DNA of 64,000 nt from Tritrichomonas musculus. Its lineage: Eukaryota > Parabasalia > Tritrichomonadida > Tritrichomonadidae. Made by a program: the position numbers and the translations under genes. This document shows positions 39,501 to 48,948 of this stretch, one piece after another (position 1 is the first letter of the stretch; every line of letters begins with the position of its first letter). The notes under the pieces are model-generated. The model saw only the letters and a program-made list of their open reading frames with translations, ran no database searches and had not been told where the DNA came from. The stretch is taken from positions 124,001 to 188,000 of the forward strand of contig JAPFFF010000030.1 of assembly GCA_039105265.1 (NCBI GenBank), in the 5' to 3' direction.

Positions 39501-41772
39501 TAATTAGGAGTCTCTTTAAAATAAAGGAAATTTTAGAGCTTTCAAAAGATTCAATTGATTCAATATTCTGTATTAAATTAATCATTTTACAGAAAAAGAA
39601 TGATGAGTATCCTAAAAGTGCTGCTTCTATTTTTTCAAGTTTTTTTATGTTTGACTGATAAATGCGTGTATAATTGAGGAAGAGAGATGACTGGTAACTC
39701 AACAGAAAATCAAGTCCAATATTAAAATTGTTTTCATTATTATTTGGTGTTAATACATCATGCAAAATCATAGGACAATTATTATCAAGAACAAAAGGAA
39801 ACTTCTTTGATTTTTCTAATCTTAATAATAAAGAATATATGAATTCAATATTCAATGTTTTTACATCAAAATGATCAAAAACTAATACAAAATATCTAGA
39901 TATGTCTTTCGATCTGATGAAAGGAGCAACATGGATAATAAACAATGTCAAAAAATTATAAAGAAAAGGTAATTTGAAGTATTGCCTGATGATATCATAT
40001 AAAGAGTCAAATTGATCATCAGTAATTTTGACATTCTTAATTTGATATTCCAAAAGAACAAACAGAATTTGAATGATTTGAATATTATCGTATTGTTTTG
40101 ATAGCATATTTAAAATCATGCCAAAAGTTTCAGCATTTATTGATGAAATTAAAAAGTCAGGATTTTGCTCACTGCCAAAGCATTTGCACACATATGAATG
40201 AACATAATCAATTATAAAGTTGACAAAAGACGATAAACTTATCATTTTAGGAACTGTTGAAATATGTTTAACATCAATATTCGCCATCCAAAAAGGATCA
40301 GGACCAACATATCTGAATTGATTGAATACAACTCTTCGATTTTCAAGAGTAAGCGTCCATATGCATCTTGAAAAATGATCAAAGCTAATCGAATGGATAG
40401 GAAAAGGAAGTTCAAAACGAAAATCTTCAATAATATTTCCATTTACCAATGAAATAACACGTGAAAAATGAACAAATCTTGAATTCTCAATTTTTTCAGG
40501 ACAAACTAGCTGAAGGACATTTCCGTTTGTGACCAATGAACACTTTTTGTAGAAAGCCTTTTTAAAAGAAGACTCAAGAGTCTCATCATTACAATTGATT
40601 CTAATTCTTCTTATCAAAGAAATTGTTTTCTTCATCCTGTTGAATTCGAAGACGCCAATGTCTTTCATGCTCATGAGTGAGTGGACAAGCTTACCATCAG
40701 ATGTGAAAGGAGGCGAAAGACGAGAGAAGAAGGTTTGTTTTATAGGAATGAAATTTTCATTGGTGTTTGAAATTGAATCAAACATGTAAATATTGCCATG
40801 AGAGTCGTAGATCAACGTGTCATTACCGATCGAAATCAATTGAAAATCTTTTGAATTGAAAGGATATTGAATTCTTTTGAATTGATTTTCATCGTTATTT
40901 AAATGATTACTCAATTTCACTTTTAAAATTTGTATGACTTGATTTTGCTCATCAACATAATGGTTAAAAGCAAGCAAAAATTTCCGATTTGCTGCCAAAA
41001 TACACGATTTTGGACACTCTGTAATATTTTGTGAATTATTTTCATGAATTATGAAACTTTGCAACAAGTCTTCAGTAAATTCAATTCTTTGATGTAAAGA
41101 GTTTTGGTCAATTGATATTTCTTTTTGATTGATTTTGTTCAATCTTTCAAAATTGGAAACTTTTTGAATATCATTTAATTTCAATGAAAAAAACGGATCA
41201 AATAATTTGAGAAAAACCGTTAAGTCTGAATTGAAAATTGAAAAAAGAAAAGAGTCAATTAGAACATCAACGTTTGAACAATTGTTATCAATAAGGTTAA
41301 TAATTTTTTCTGAATTAAAACGCTTTTTTTTGAATGAAAATTGAGAGAAGTCAAAAGCTGACATTATTTCTCTAAAATTTTCAGGAGAATCAACATCAAA
41401 CTCTTCAGAAACTTCAATTTTGAATAATTTTTTTGGTCTTTGAGGAAATTGTATTGATGAAAAATATGTTTTGTATTTGCTTAAAAAGAGGTTTGATAAA
41501 GATTCATAATAATCAAAAACCATTTTAGAATTAATTAAGTTTTGATTCTTTTTAAAGATCATTTGAGAAAATTTTGGAATAATTATGTTTTTAAAAACAT
41601 TTAACTGGCTGCTTTCTTGAGAAATTTTGGAATAGTTTGAAAAAATCTCATTAATTATTTTAGCATCCAAAAAGTTTTTTTCTTTTTGATTGTCAAAAGA
41701 TGATTCTGTTTCTGTTAGTGAAAATGGTTGATCAACAACCTCCTCCGGAATATGAAAGTGATATGGAAGCAT
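33517..41772 (-). CDS. Giant HECT-type E3 ubiquitin ligase (2,751 aa)
   Basis: One uninterrupted frame of 8.26 kb. The C-terminal ~350 residues are a HECT domain: VPFYIVYLNEKGIDGGGLRR (about 2425), a GxLIAIIVRTG segment, and the catalytic motif LPMASTCFFTLNLP with Cys2719, 32 residues from the end. Near residues 1480-1615 is a SPRY-like stretch (HVFISSVINDEKPTYFSI; FYINGEKAVDF). The N-terminal ~550 residues contain beta-rich repeats (YDSHGNIYMFDSISN) reminiscent of an RCC1 or propeller region, and the long middle is helical, HEAT-like. Size and layout recall large HERC/HUWE-class ligases, which take ubiquitin from an E2 onto the Cys and pass it to substrates. The gene is AT-rich throughout, with no GC rise at the 3' end. 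The stop is TGA. Confidence 0.92.
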   Translation of the reverse strand: MLPYHFHIPEEVVDQPFSLTETESSFDNQKEKNFLDAKIINEIFSNYSKISQESSQLNVFKNIIIPKFSQMIFKKNQNLINSKMVFDYYESLSNLFLSKYKTYFSSIQFPQRPKKLFKIEVSEEFDVDSPENFREIMSAFDFSQFSFKKKRFNSEKIINLIDNNCSNVDVLIDSFLFSIFNSDLTVFLKLFDPFFSLKLNDIQKVSNFERLNKINQKEISIDQNSLHQRIEFTEDLLQSFIIHENNSQNITECPKSCILAANRKFLLAFNHYVDEQNQVIQILKVKLSNHLNNDENQFKRIQYPFNSKDFQLISIGNDTLIYDSHGNIYMFDSISNTNENFIPIKQTFFSRLSPPFTSDGKLVHSLMSMKDIGVFEFNRMKKTISLIRRIRINCNDETLESSFKKAFYKKCSLVTNGNVLQLVCPEKIENSRFVHFSRVISLVNGNIIEDFRFELPFPIHSISFDHFSRCIWTLTLENRRVVFNQFRYVGPDPFWMANIDVKHISTVPKMISLSSFVNFIIDYVHSYVCKCFGSEQNPDFLISSINAETFGMILNMLSKQYDNIQIIQILFVLLEYQIKNVKITDDQFDSLYDIIRQYFKLPFLYNFLTLFIIHVAPFIRSKDISRYFVLVFDHFDVKTLNIEFIYSLLLRLEKSKKFPFVLDNNCPMILHDVLTPNNNENNFNIGLDFLLSYQSSLFLNYTRIYQSNIKKLEKIEAALLGYSSFFFCKMINLIQNIESIESFESSKISFILKRLLINLRITSNSSTFTSSLLPILLEILKGIIKSDFFNEKTNNPLYLIFMNIFSLYTYYFKNLIACSNINCLKKHFKFLNTKLEQEKNVSDVFDDKLNDDDFAEVINKIYSKVPNPLNKHLSQEDKELEKLMFLAIVFKSQQINEIIEISAQIKSQKNVQIMPLIRKIMQIIYRIRSNLRLKRQNGNKDEYEKMKNEYIEKSHFLLRVSSNKFELNEINDFLYNKTEFKDILQEHAKLESIKRNIDLFIPMANSFITQIIPINLIYLFITNIFDKSSILETFELVKDSVKIDLKSASLIIKNVINGINDIPINTMISFLCNLLLLLTTSYDEREIHSIIFDSLQSMIGKLCNESSNIERKNFKACISVLAHFNRILNDEKKFIINDDEKEIISKEFDKLDLKYSVSYTFAHSLHLGKFKSPQSLNIIKQIFGFVDQPKFHSFSLLLLDYFQVYSERKNENEFISLLTQIMDTIGTVICGLNTNNLLQIAFPISQIEKATENAFVRTPTSQFACILDLIQIIRKLILMKESDSSRFVLQYFKRISENLNFDDSEYMKQLLAMLAIMSNVIEVMRPYTIVKTSENKSYFVISIDERKQTFEGLLLPLSNEVIKHEVSMSKCIRSYEIIQSNFDPFNEFEIPYLLFKKAIKIEKKKMTDWLFSFFVFHCIKENILDLQHGREFSEFFFSKMKIKANKKFMFNHNSDMILSLLKKSLSLPTNFPLKQRKQQMHHVSFTQLVFNDDYSLTENEIKAIKSPHVFISSVINDEKPTYFSIKYENEKQLFNFGIITHSVEMNKTISISYSSKNSSFYINGEKAVDFKLELNSTIECCYYPNTNIVSFNYSNGNSCLFSCDLGNDYQCSFFVLIYPETSINYFFDEKPQINDAQIGIDKDKTFKLAENKFDEESNDIILYSKDMKRLKYQYDEILINHTKYKELYTLSSFDELHETNILMAEYKNAFYSSLKNVYSSSTQLEKYLQVDEVSGQFNFLKVEKSTIESNDSIPAFNVMKYYNLPPEIVNYYISEACKKHSQEILTLLTVRVLANSKNIGSFINQFFITKSAIINFITSILLLLEPINQSKLNESRSPIDFNSFNSFETCAKTDLYDYFIPLNKLISYFKGKEKEKIIKKWFKKLKKDFHNKYMHFASSKNKKCIIVKSLIKDSYQKFEDNENTSGWIIFQFKFGCYKMPSFTVKGLSFPDEFSNEVNYSYIERKVLKIKKNSNDSIPFGFLPFSDRSNESLFYTFYHLVVSFKYFVLFAKNDMSNEMKSKLWKLVFNSIIAGSPFFYTHSDSILSFLHDNLPLNFSPENISLLNSLSISNSIINQMKIQPFLHQQSCLYYEMQSKKIFDAILHSETLSPNEKLPGSVIPINIDLSFDTGTLFNVVARVLLSTNSNESAFPYHLVLNEWAEAFFNYPPCKISPVGTNIVSIKFTAFVPHIFQLICDQITINNNVQISPFEDFRSYKTCQMSCIKTGEREKIKKIESEKTYYVKLTNLPVNDISQSKFTVYSYNFIGNYELTKLIHSYKSFLISDLNEWSTKFTFKDDHRILNKAYFNCNLMSTRTYSLNINSLEDHVHPSHQIFLRSIYLFTLNYLLLNTRMAVPGKLNRFISFEMISKRFLELIYSKSGHDHETLRINRQNGHDYRNGLCQNDENSMIGQFSKEYVKNPSKFRNVSVPFYIVYLNEKGIDGGGLRRDFISELVSDINSPQVGLFIQTPNGRNHEGSHQECVIPASKPEISKSDTYYHSIGALIAIIVRTGMKQSDLLFPPLFWKFLVEGCITIDDIYGIDLSYKKVTSNLISESKKMTEKEFDDLIASTTILNLRGKPIVFDFLNTNKLKRENCERFVATCNELRVDELTKPLKCIRDGFWENLNIKNPPFVNSSLMEYLACGNKIISVDDLKQSVTFSGVSDDQKDLFWEVVSRFNNDERKKLLLFSTGLNTISKNGLRIVSSGNEVDAHLPMASTCFFTLNLPLFSSVDKMYNAFRIAINETGTFENS

Positions 41773-43804
41773 TTTATTAAAAGTAAATTTTTTTTTTTTG
41801 ATTGGATAATTTTATCTATTTGATGTGAATTGAAGGAAAAAAAAATTTCATTTCAAAATTTTCAAACTTTTTCAAATGAAATTTTCCACTTAATTCCGAA
41901 AAAGAATTTTCATATAATCTCTGCCCTTTAATAAGAAGACAATTAAAAAACATTTATTACTTTTCTAATAAATGTAAAAAAAAAAAAATTTAAGAATGAA
42001 TGCTATTTCAAATCGGAATTATCTATACAAAGGTACCCAAACTCTATTTTTTCGGACAATATCTTTTATATATTATTAGATTATTTTGTAAATATTCATA
42101 TTTATATATATTTAAAAATATTAAAATTTTATCTAATATTTTCCAGTATAAAAAGAAATTTAATTTTGTCTATTTTTGATTAGTTTACAAATTTTCAAAA
42201 TTGAAAAAGTTTTAAAATGATTGTTTAATAAATTTGAATAAAAAATCTTTTTGATTAACATTTTTTAAATAAATATATACATATAAATGTTTGCATATAT
42301 ATATTTATTGTTATTAATAGTTCTTTTGATTATTTTTTGAGAATCTAAAAAAATTATCATTTTAATTATTGCATTTTATAATTTCATTGTTATTATATAT
42401 ATTAATATACATTATAAAATTATAAAATATATTATATTGTGAAATATAATTTATTAAAATAAGATAAATATATTTTATTATTTGAATGCATTCTGAATTT
42501 AAAAAATTAATATTGTGTAGATATCTTAAGTAATTAATTAATATTATATTAAACAATATATTATACATGATTTAATAATATGGAATATTTTGTAAAACTC
42601 AATGAATATCTAAAATGCCTATTTAGATTAAATGTATCGAGAATTTTTCTACAAATTAAAAAAAACTTTCGTAACTGAATTTTAATGATTTTTCATTATT
42701 TCATATCCTAACAAAAATCAAATATATCATTTGATATCTCATATTATATATTATATTTCAATATATAAAATGAATTATATAATTAATTTAATATAAATAA
42801 AATATAATTTAAAAATATTATTATTTAAATTTTTTTATAAATTGAAAGAAAAACTATAATAAATTTTTCACTTCTCAATTATAATTTTTGTTTAATTTTC
42901 CATATTTTTCTCAAAAAAATTGGATTATAAATAAATATATTATTATTTTAAATCTTTAGGTAATTTTGATCGTGATTTCAATGCATTCAAAATTGAATTC
43001 TCTTAGATTGACGACTTCACCTTTTTTAAAAAAATTGAATTCGCTTAGATTGACGACTTCACCTCTTCAGAAAAAAAAATTAACCTTTTTTTCTCCTTAA
43101 ACCGTCAAAAAAAATAATATTTTAGCTTTATCTCAATAAATCCTAGATAGATCTACCAATTAACGAGATATATCATGTAAAATAAAATATATAAAACGAT
43201 AAAATCATTACAGGAAAATGTATCGAAGGGATTAGAAATTATTTGGAAATTATTGAAATATCGATTTTTGATTTTTCGTATCTCAACATATTCTTAATCA
43301 ATTAAATATATTTTTATTTTATAAACAAACAAATATAATAATATAGAAAAATATAAGTTCAAAAATAAAAAAATAATATTTTAATCACTACTTTTCTAGG
43401 GTTTTTAAATTTTTCAAAAAGTGAAGATTAAAAATTCTAATTTCTTATGTAATGAACTAAACAGGTTATAAATAGTATCAAACAATTATACATATGATAA
43501 GGATTTAAAATATGCTATTAAAATTTTAGCAAGTCTTAAAATCACCAACTTTTTGCTTTCAACAAATTGAAAGAAAAGAGTTTGTATACCTTTATCTATA
43601 CCCAAAATTCCTAAATATAGGAAAACTCTAAAAATGAAAACATTTTTTTCTTACAAGAAAAGATATTAAAAAATATCAAATGATGATTTTTCATATTAAG
43701 AGAAAAAAAAAAAAAAAAAAAAATAAGAAATTAATATTTATCTATTTTTATTTAAAGTGTTTCGCTTCTAGGGGATTCGCGCTTTCTATTTCTATTATTC
43801 TACT
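41773..43804. other. 2-kb AT-rich spacer with a weak inverted-repeat pair
   Basis: No coding frame. AAAGGTACCCAAACTCTATT at 42029 is mirrored, with about four mismatches in 25, by the inverted sequence at 43569-43593; this could bound a 1.56-kb element, but the evidence is thin. A 42-bp direct duplication lies at 42991-43064. A long A run occurs at about 43706. Confidence 0.4.
42991..43064. repeat. Tandem duplication, 42-bp period
   Basis: AATTGAATTCTCTTAGATTG followed by ACGACTTCACCT occurs at 42991 and again at 43033 with one base changed (CGCTTAG for CTCTTAG). Only two copies are present. Confidence 0.8.
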
Positions 43805-44989
43805 TTAAACTATAACCTTTTCAAGAACGGAATGAACTAATTCTCTAGTGCAGCAACCATTGTATCCAAATGGTTTACCTTGTGAAGTTTGTTGTAAGAT
43901 GTTATCTGTAACTTCATCAACATCACCTGGCTCAATTTTAACATCAGGCCACTTGCTTACTGTTTGTGGGATATTAAGTTGGTCGATGAAGTATTTGATA
44001 TGACGAATTAGTGCTTGAGCTTTTTCATCAACAGTTCCTTCATGCTCATTGAATACAAATTCTGCAACTTTTGCATACATTTCTTTTCTTGCTTCAAGCT
44101 GGGATTCTAAGAAAACTGGCATTACCATTGCCAATGATGATCCGTGGTCAATTCCGTAACGAGCAGTCAATTGGTGACCAAACATGTGAATTTCCCAATA
44201 TTGTGGTTTTCCAAGAGTAAAGATTAAGTTTAAAGCGAATGAGCAAGCAACACATAATCTTTCATGAAGTTCCATTGAGGAACCTTCTTTAACAACCTCT
44301 GGACCTATTTCAACGAGTTCTTTCATCAATGACATCCAGAAATTATCGAACATGGGACATTCTTCTGGTGTTAAGAATTGATCAATACAATGGGTAAAAG
44401 CATCGAAAACGCCATTACGAAGTTGTCTTACTGGAAGTGTCATTGTATAACGTGGATCAATTAATGAGAAGTAAGGATAAGTTGTTGGGAAGCCTCCAGG
44501 TATTTTCCATCCTGTTTCACGTCTTGAAATAACAAATCCGTTGTTCCATTCACTCCCAGTTGCAGGTATGGTTAAAATGACACCAAATTTGTATGGTTGT
44601 TCTGGAGCATGATGCTGAATTAATATTGTTTCCCAAGGATCTTCATTTGGTTGAAGTTTTGCAGCGCAGCTAATGAATTTTGTTCCATCAATGATTGAAC
44701 CACCACCTACAGCGATTAAGATATCTGGTTGGAACTCACGAACGACTTGAACAATTTCCATTAATCTGTTATATTCTGGATTTGGTGGGATTCCTCCTTC
44801 CCAACGAACTTCACAATTGAGTTCTTTTAATGCATCATTAACATCTTGACGGCAGCCATTCTTATCAATACTTCCGCCACCGAATGTACAGAGGACCTTG
44901 CTGTTTGGCTTAACAAATTTACCTAAATGTTCTTTAACAGCGTTTTCGCCAAATCCAACTTGTGTGGTATTTTGCCAAAGCCACTTCAT
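43805..44989 (-). CDS. Iron/zinc-containing alcohol/aldehyde reductase, YqhD/BdhA type (394 aa)
   Basis: Full-length member of the group III metal-dependent alcohol dehydrogenases and closest in feel to bacterial YqhD, an NADPH-dependent aldehyde reductase. The nucleotide-binding part has TFGGGSIDKNG (36-45) and AVGGGSIIDGTKF (93-105). The metal site is intact: Asp196 and His200 in DAFTH, His268 in EIHMFGH, and His282 in GIDHGSS. Other family signatures are IPATGSE (141-147) and a final GY/FNG-type C-terminus. The reaction is NAD(P)H-linked interconversion of aldehydes and alcohols, likely in cytosolic fermentation or aldehyde detoxification. Such genes in trichomonads are usually explained by bacterial transfer, but codon use here is AT-rich and host-like. 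An initiator-like site lies 12 nt upstream. The stop is TAAA. Confidence 0.95.
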   Translation of the reverse strand: MKWLWQNTTQVGFGENAVKEHLGKFVKPNSKVLCTFGGGSIDKNGCRQDVNDALKELNCEVRWEGGIPPNPEYNRLMEIVQVVREFQPDILIAVGGGSIIDGTKFISCAAKLQPNEDPWETILIQHHAPEQPYKFGVILTIPATGSEWNNGFVISRRETGWKIPGGFPTTYPYFSLIDPRYTMTLPVRQLRNGVFDAFTHCIDQFLTPEECPMFDNFWMSLMKELVEIGPEVVKEGSSMELHERLCVACSFALNLIFTLGKPQYWEIHMFGHQLTARYGIDHGSSLAMVMPVFLESQLEARKEMYAKVAEFVFNEHEGTVDEKAQALIRHIKYFIDQLNIPQTVSKWPDVKIEPGDVDEVTDNILQQTSQGKPFGYNGCCTRELVHSVLEKVIV

Positions 44990-44996
44990 GATTTAT

Positions 44997-45003
44997 AATA
45001 TGA
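44997..45003 (-). promoter_or_regulatory. Initiator-like (Inr) element of the YqhD-type gene
   Basis: On the minus strand TCATATT fits TCAYWNN with its A at 45001, 12 nt before ATG 44989. A second match (TCATTTT) lies six bases further upstream. Confidence 0.5.
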
Positions 45004-46516
45004 AAATGAAATGTACAAAATAAAAGATGAGAATTGATAATTTTTTTATCTATAGATAAGACGATATGTATCAAATTTTTTTGACATATATTGCTATTTA
45101 ATGTTAATATTTAATATATTATTATATTTATAACTATATTTTACTTATTAACATTTAAATCCAAAATATATTTTTAAATACTTTCTTGCATCTTCAGATA
45201 TTTATATTTAATATATCAAACGTTAAAAGTTATCAATTGAAAATATAATTTGTAAAATATACAAAATCAAATTCATATATTATTGAATATTTTAATTTGT
45301 ACTAGCTTATTACATTTAAAAATAAATTCTTAATATTAGTACTATAATATTATAAATAATTTGAAAATATTATGGGAAATTATATCAATTGAACAAATTA
45401 TGCAAAACTTAATTCTTATCTGAATTAAATATTAATATTTATTTTATAGTTATTATATTTCAACAATACATATTGGTGGATAAATCTGTGCTAAAATTTA
45501 AAAACCTCTTTTTTAATAGAAGTAATCGACAAGATAAGAAACATTTCTAATTTTTACTATAATTTAATGTATAATAAGTTTTTTAACTCATCTATAGATG
45601 ATATCATATATGTGTACTCATTATATAGTAATAAAACTGTTTTTTTACATTAAATATCAAACTTGGAATAATTAAAATAAAAGCTAAAAATTTGAAGCAA
45701 ATATGCTAAATGAATAAAAATGGTGTTAATATATCATTATTTTGAAGTTGATTAGAAAATTATAGGTTAGTGAAAATTAATATAATAATCTAAATAATAG
45801 CTATATTTCTTTTTTTTTTTTCACTCAAAAAGATATCATATATCATTTCCACTTTGGAGTGAATAATATAATGGTAATAATGATATTATCTTAATTATTT
45901 ACTGGAACATTTTAGAAAGCATTTACATTCCCTTCTCAAATAATTGAGTTTAATTAAAAAGGGGGATTCAAATTTCAGAATTTTTGAACGGTTTCTCAAA
46001 ACCTTAGTTATCAATTCATATCAAAGTTAAATATGCATTTTTAATGCATATTTTGTTATTTTAGTTAATATATTAACAAAAATAAAAATAAAAAATTATT
46101 TTTATGAGAGAAAAAAATATTTATTTATCCAATGTTTTTATGTAAATATGAATAAGTTTATTTTAATTTTTTTAATGTTTTTGTAAAAACACATACATTT
46201 ATTTTAATGCCAAATTCAATTTTGAATTTTTAATTAACCTCTGTATTTTATACATTGAAAAAGTTTAGGTGGACAAAATAAAATATTGAAACTGATCTAT
46301 TTAAAAAATTCAATCTACAATTTCAAATTTTTTAAAATTAATTTTTATTTTATCTTTTAATAAAGTCCAAAATTAAATGAAAATTAAATAAAATATAATT
46401 TAGTTAAGTAAATAATATTCATAAAAATATGAAAAATAATAACTAAACAATACGAATACTGCTCATAATAATATACAATTTCAACCAATATATTATATTT
46501 TATGAATATACATTAT
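45004..46516. other. 1.5-kb AT-rich intergenic spacer
   Basis: No coding frame or repeat pair found. A short G-rich phrase (AAAGGGGGATTC) at about 45958 is the only break in the AT background. Confidence 0.5.
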
Positions 46517-48253
46517 TTAAATCTGATATATTTTCTTTTCTTGGTCAAAATTTAGGAATTTATAAATAACAGGAAAATCATCTTTGTCTGGTTTGTTATG
46601 TTTAACAAACGTATCATTTTTACCTGTTTGATTGAGATCGTAAATATTTCTGCCAAATGGAAATTGAGGAACATATTTTTTAATTCCAATTAAATCAAGG
46701 ATTGTTGGTGCGAAATCGTAATAATTAATATCTTTTTGAATTCTCTCGTTTATGTTCACTTTTTCCATACCCGGAAACAAAATAAACAGTTGATTGACTT
46801 TGAATTCTCCCGGCATCCAAGGCATGTGATCAGAAACTATAACAAGAAGCGTGTGTTCATTCATTTTCAACTCCAAAAATTTATTAACTAACTCTCCAAC
46901 CAATTTATCGACGCAATGATAGCATTTTTGTTTTTCACTCATTTTTGGAAATGGACCATTGCACCAAGAAGGCTGTGAGTAAGGAACATGGGTATCTTGT
47001 CCTTGGATGAATGTAAAGAAACGACTTGGATGGCTTCTTTTTGACAATTGATGATTTATTGCAAAATCGCCATTTTTCCTTATTTCTTTATCAATTGAAG
47101 GAAGATATTTCTGATTAATAAAATTGATAACTTCGAGATCAGTTTTACCAGTGAATATTCTTTCAAATTTTCGGGCCCTCTCCCACTTATTGAATTCCAT
47201 TATTGTATTTCTTCCTTTAGTTGCAAAGTTCAATTTATACCCAAACGAATTGAGAATATCAGGGAGACATTTAATGGTCAAAATAGGTTTTGCTTTAGTG
47301 TGCATCCATCTTCTAATGTCAGACATCATCTGAGGAAGACCACATTGCATTAAGAAAGTCGCTCCTATCGTCCAAGATGCATAATTTTGTACATATAAAG
47401 GAGAAATATATTCATATCTTTGTGATAAATTATACAAATTTGGACAAATAATTGGGTTTTGCATGAACTCATTTGGAAATGATTCAAGTTGATAAATTAT
47501 TAAATTTTTGAGTTTTTCTTGTGAAAATTCTAAAACTTTAGGTACTTGATTAACTTTTTGAAATAGCATCATTTTAAGGTGAGAATAATAATTATTCGAA
47601 TTATCTCCTTCAAATAAAACAACACTATTGCTTTCATTAAAATCATGGATGATCGATATTATAAATATAAACGAAAAATAAATATTGAACAATGAAAGAA
47701 TCAATGTTACTTTCGGTATTGCGATATAAAATTTAAAAACAGGTAGAATATTAATAATGATAATAAGAATTATTATATAAAGTAAATAGAATAATAATTG
47801 ACGATCTTCATCGAGCAATTGCCGAATATCGATTGCTGCTAATGCTTGCTGATTAATTGGACCACTTTTGAACATCCAACAAAAGGTTTCAGATAAAACA
47901 ATTATTAGAATAAAATTAAAAAACAAATTTTTCTTTGTAAAAACGCTATTTCTAAATAAATTATTACTTTTTGTTTTGGCAAGAGTACTGCTATCTATAC
48001 AACTTGTTGAAAATAAAAATATTAAATAGAAAATTATGTTGTAAAAAAATTTTTCTAAACTTTGTCCAAGAGGGATTCGTATTAAATCTGCTGAAACGAG
48101 TATAATCATTCTAAAAATAAATTGAAATATATCAAGTAGGCTCTTTCCAAGTTTTTCTGTAAAGCACTTTTGTAAATTGTTAGAAAAATATTTTTCGCCT
48201 AAATTACTATGATTAACTTTCAAATTTGATCCCGAATTCGTATTTTTCTTCAT
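46517..48253 (-). CDS. Membrane phosphoglycerol-transferase / sulfatase-fold enzyme, MdoB/LtaS-like (578 aa)
   Basis: About five hydrophobic helices (43-60, 67-83, 108-127, 152-171, 179-201) precede a catalytic domain of the alkaline-phosphatase/sulfatase superfamily. Catalytic positions look intact: LIIYQLESFP with metal ligand Glu257, nucleophile Thr295 in YASWTIGATFLMQCGLP, GQDTHVPY (His422), and VSDHMPW (Asp475-His476). The block WTIxxxFLMQCGLP is close to bacterial MdoB, which moves phosphoglycerol from lipid to periplasmic glucans, and to lipoteichoic-acid synthase. In a eukaryote the domain would face the secretory lumen, and a phospho-ethanolamine or phospho-glycerol transfer onto a glycan or GPI-like lipid is a reasonable inference. 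It opens the glycosyltransferase-rich region. AT-rich; the stop is TAAA. Confidence 0.8.
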   Translation of the reverse strand: MKKNTNSGSNLKVNHSNLGEKYFSNNLQKCFTEKLGKSLLDIFQFIFRMIILVSADLIRIPLGQSLEKFFYNIIFYLIFLFSTSCIDSSTLAKTKSNNLFRNSVFTKKNLFFNFILIIVLSETFCWMFKSGPINQQALAAIDIRQLLDEDRQLLFYLLYIIILIIIINILPVFKFYIAIPKVTLILSLFNIYFSFIFIISIIHDFNESNSVVLFEGDNSNNYYSHLKMMLFQKVNQVPKVLEFSQEKLKNLIIYQLESFPNEFMQNPIICPNLYNLSQRYEYISPLYVQNYASWTIGATFLMQCGLPQMMSDIRRWMHTKAKPILTIKCLPDILNSFGYKLNFATKGRNTIMEFNKWERARKFERIFTGKTDLEVINFINQKYLPSIDKEIRKNGDFAINHQLSKRSHPSRFFTFIQGQDTHVPYSQPSWCNGPFPKMSEKQKCYHCVDKLVGELVNKFLELKMNEHTLLVIVSDHMPWMPGEFKVNQLFILFPGMEKVNINERIQKDINYYDFAPTILDLIGIKKYVPQFPFGRNIYDLNQTGKNDTFVKHNKPDKDDFPVIYKFLNFDQEKKIYQI

Positions 48254-48586
48254 AATACAATTTAAGTAAACTATTTTCCGTTATTTATGAAAAAGACCAT
48301 AAAAAAGTTTTATATGTATTGAAATTATTGAGAATACCTTGTTGACATTCTTTGTAAATATAAATTAATTATCTTTATTTCAACAGAAATCTAAAGGAAA
48401 AAACTTCGATTCATAAGATTGAAACACTTATAAATCGATTTTAAATATATAAATTATCAATTTAATAAGTGACATAATATGAATGCAACATGAATACTAA
48501 TTATTTAAAAATCTTTTCAAGTTACATGCTTTTTTTTTTTTAAAGATTTCGTTCAATTTCATAAGATTTTTAACAACTATTTATAG
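48254..48586. other. AT-rich spacer left of the repeat nest
   Basis: Nothing recognisable; it contains the presumed promoter of the minus-strand enzyme gene. Confidence 0.5.
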
Positions 48587-48697
48587 AGTATCAAGAAAAA
48601 GTGGACATCGTTAAGATAAAGAGGCCATCACATAACTTTTTGATCTCAATATTATGATAAGACATTCAAATTTTGAATAAATATAAAGAATTGAAAA

Positions 48698-48948
48698 TAA
48701 AGAGTTTCAAATGAAGGTATTTCTATTCTAAAGCTATTTTTTTGATTTTTATCTTTGTTTTTTCTTATGCTGGTCATAGATAAGCATTTGATTTGGCGTC
48801 AAAGAGATTTCCAGCATACTTTACTATAATAAATAAATATAAAGTATTGAAAAGAAAATTGTATTAAAGAGTTTCAAATGAAGGTATTTCGATTCTAAAG
48901 CTATTTTTTTGATTTTTATCTTTGTTTTTTCTTATGCTGGTCATAGAT
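48698..48948 (+). repeat. 84-bp direct duplication carrying a possible secretory leader
   Basis: The 84 bp at 48698-48781 recur at 48865-48948 with one substitution. In one frame each copy encodes a hydrophobic leader, FDSKAIFLIFIFVFSYAGHR, like a signal peptide. After the second copy other frames give TSTCGLAAYLTGVIPKVTFH and more up to about 49140, interrupted by stops. This is probably the 5' part of a decayed secreted-protein gene, duplicated recently. The family is not recognised. Confidence 0.6.

Noticed and set aside
42362-42568. 68-codon Ile/Asn/Tyr-rich frame on the minus strand
   Set aside because: Composition is exactly that of translated AT-rich spacer; no domain or conserved phrase.
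42029-43593. 1.56-kb element bounded by AAAGGTA...CAAACTC inverted repeats
   Set aside because: Only about 21 of 25 bases match and the sequence is partly palindromic and AT-rich; too weak to annotate as a mobile element.
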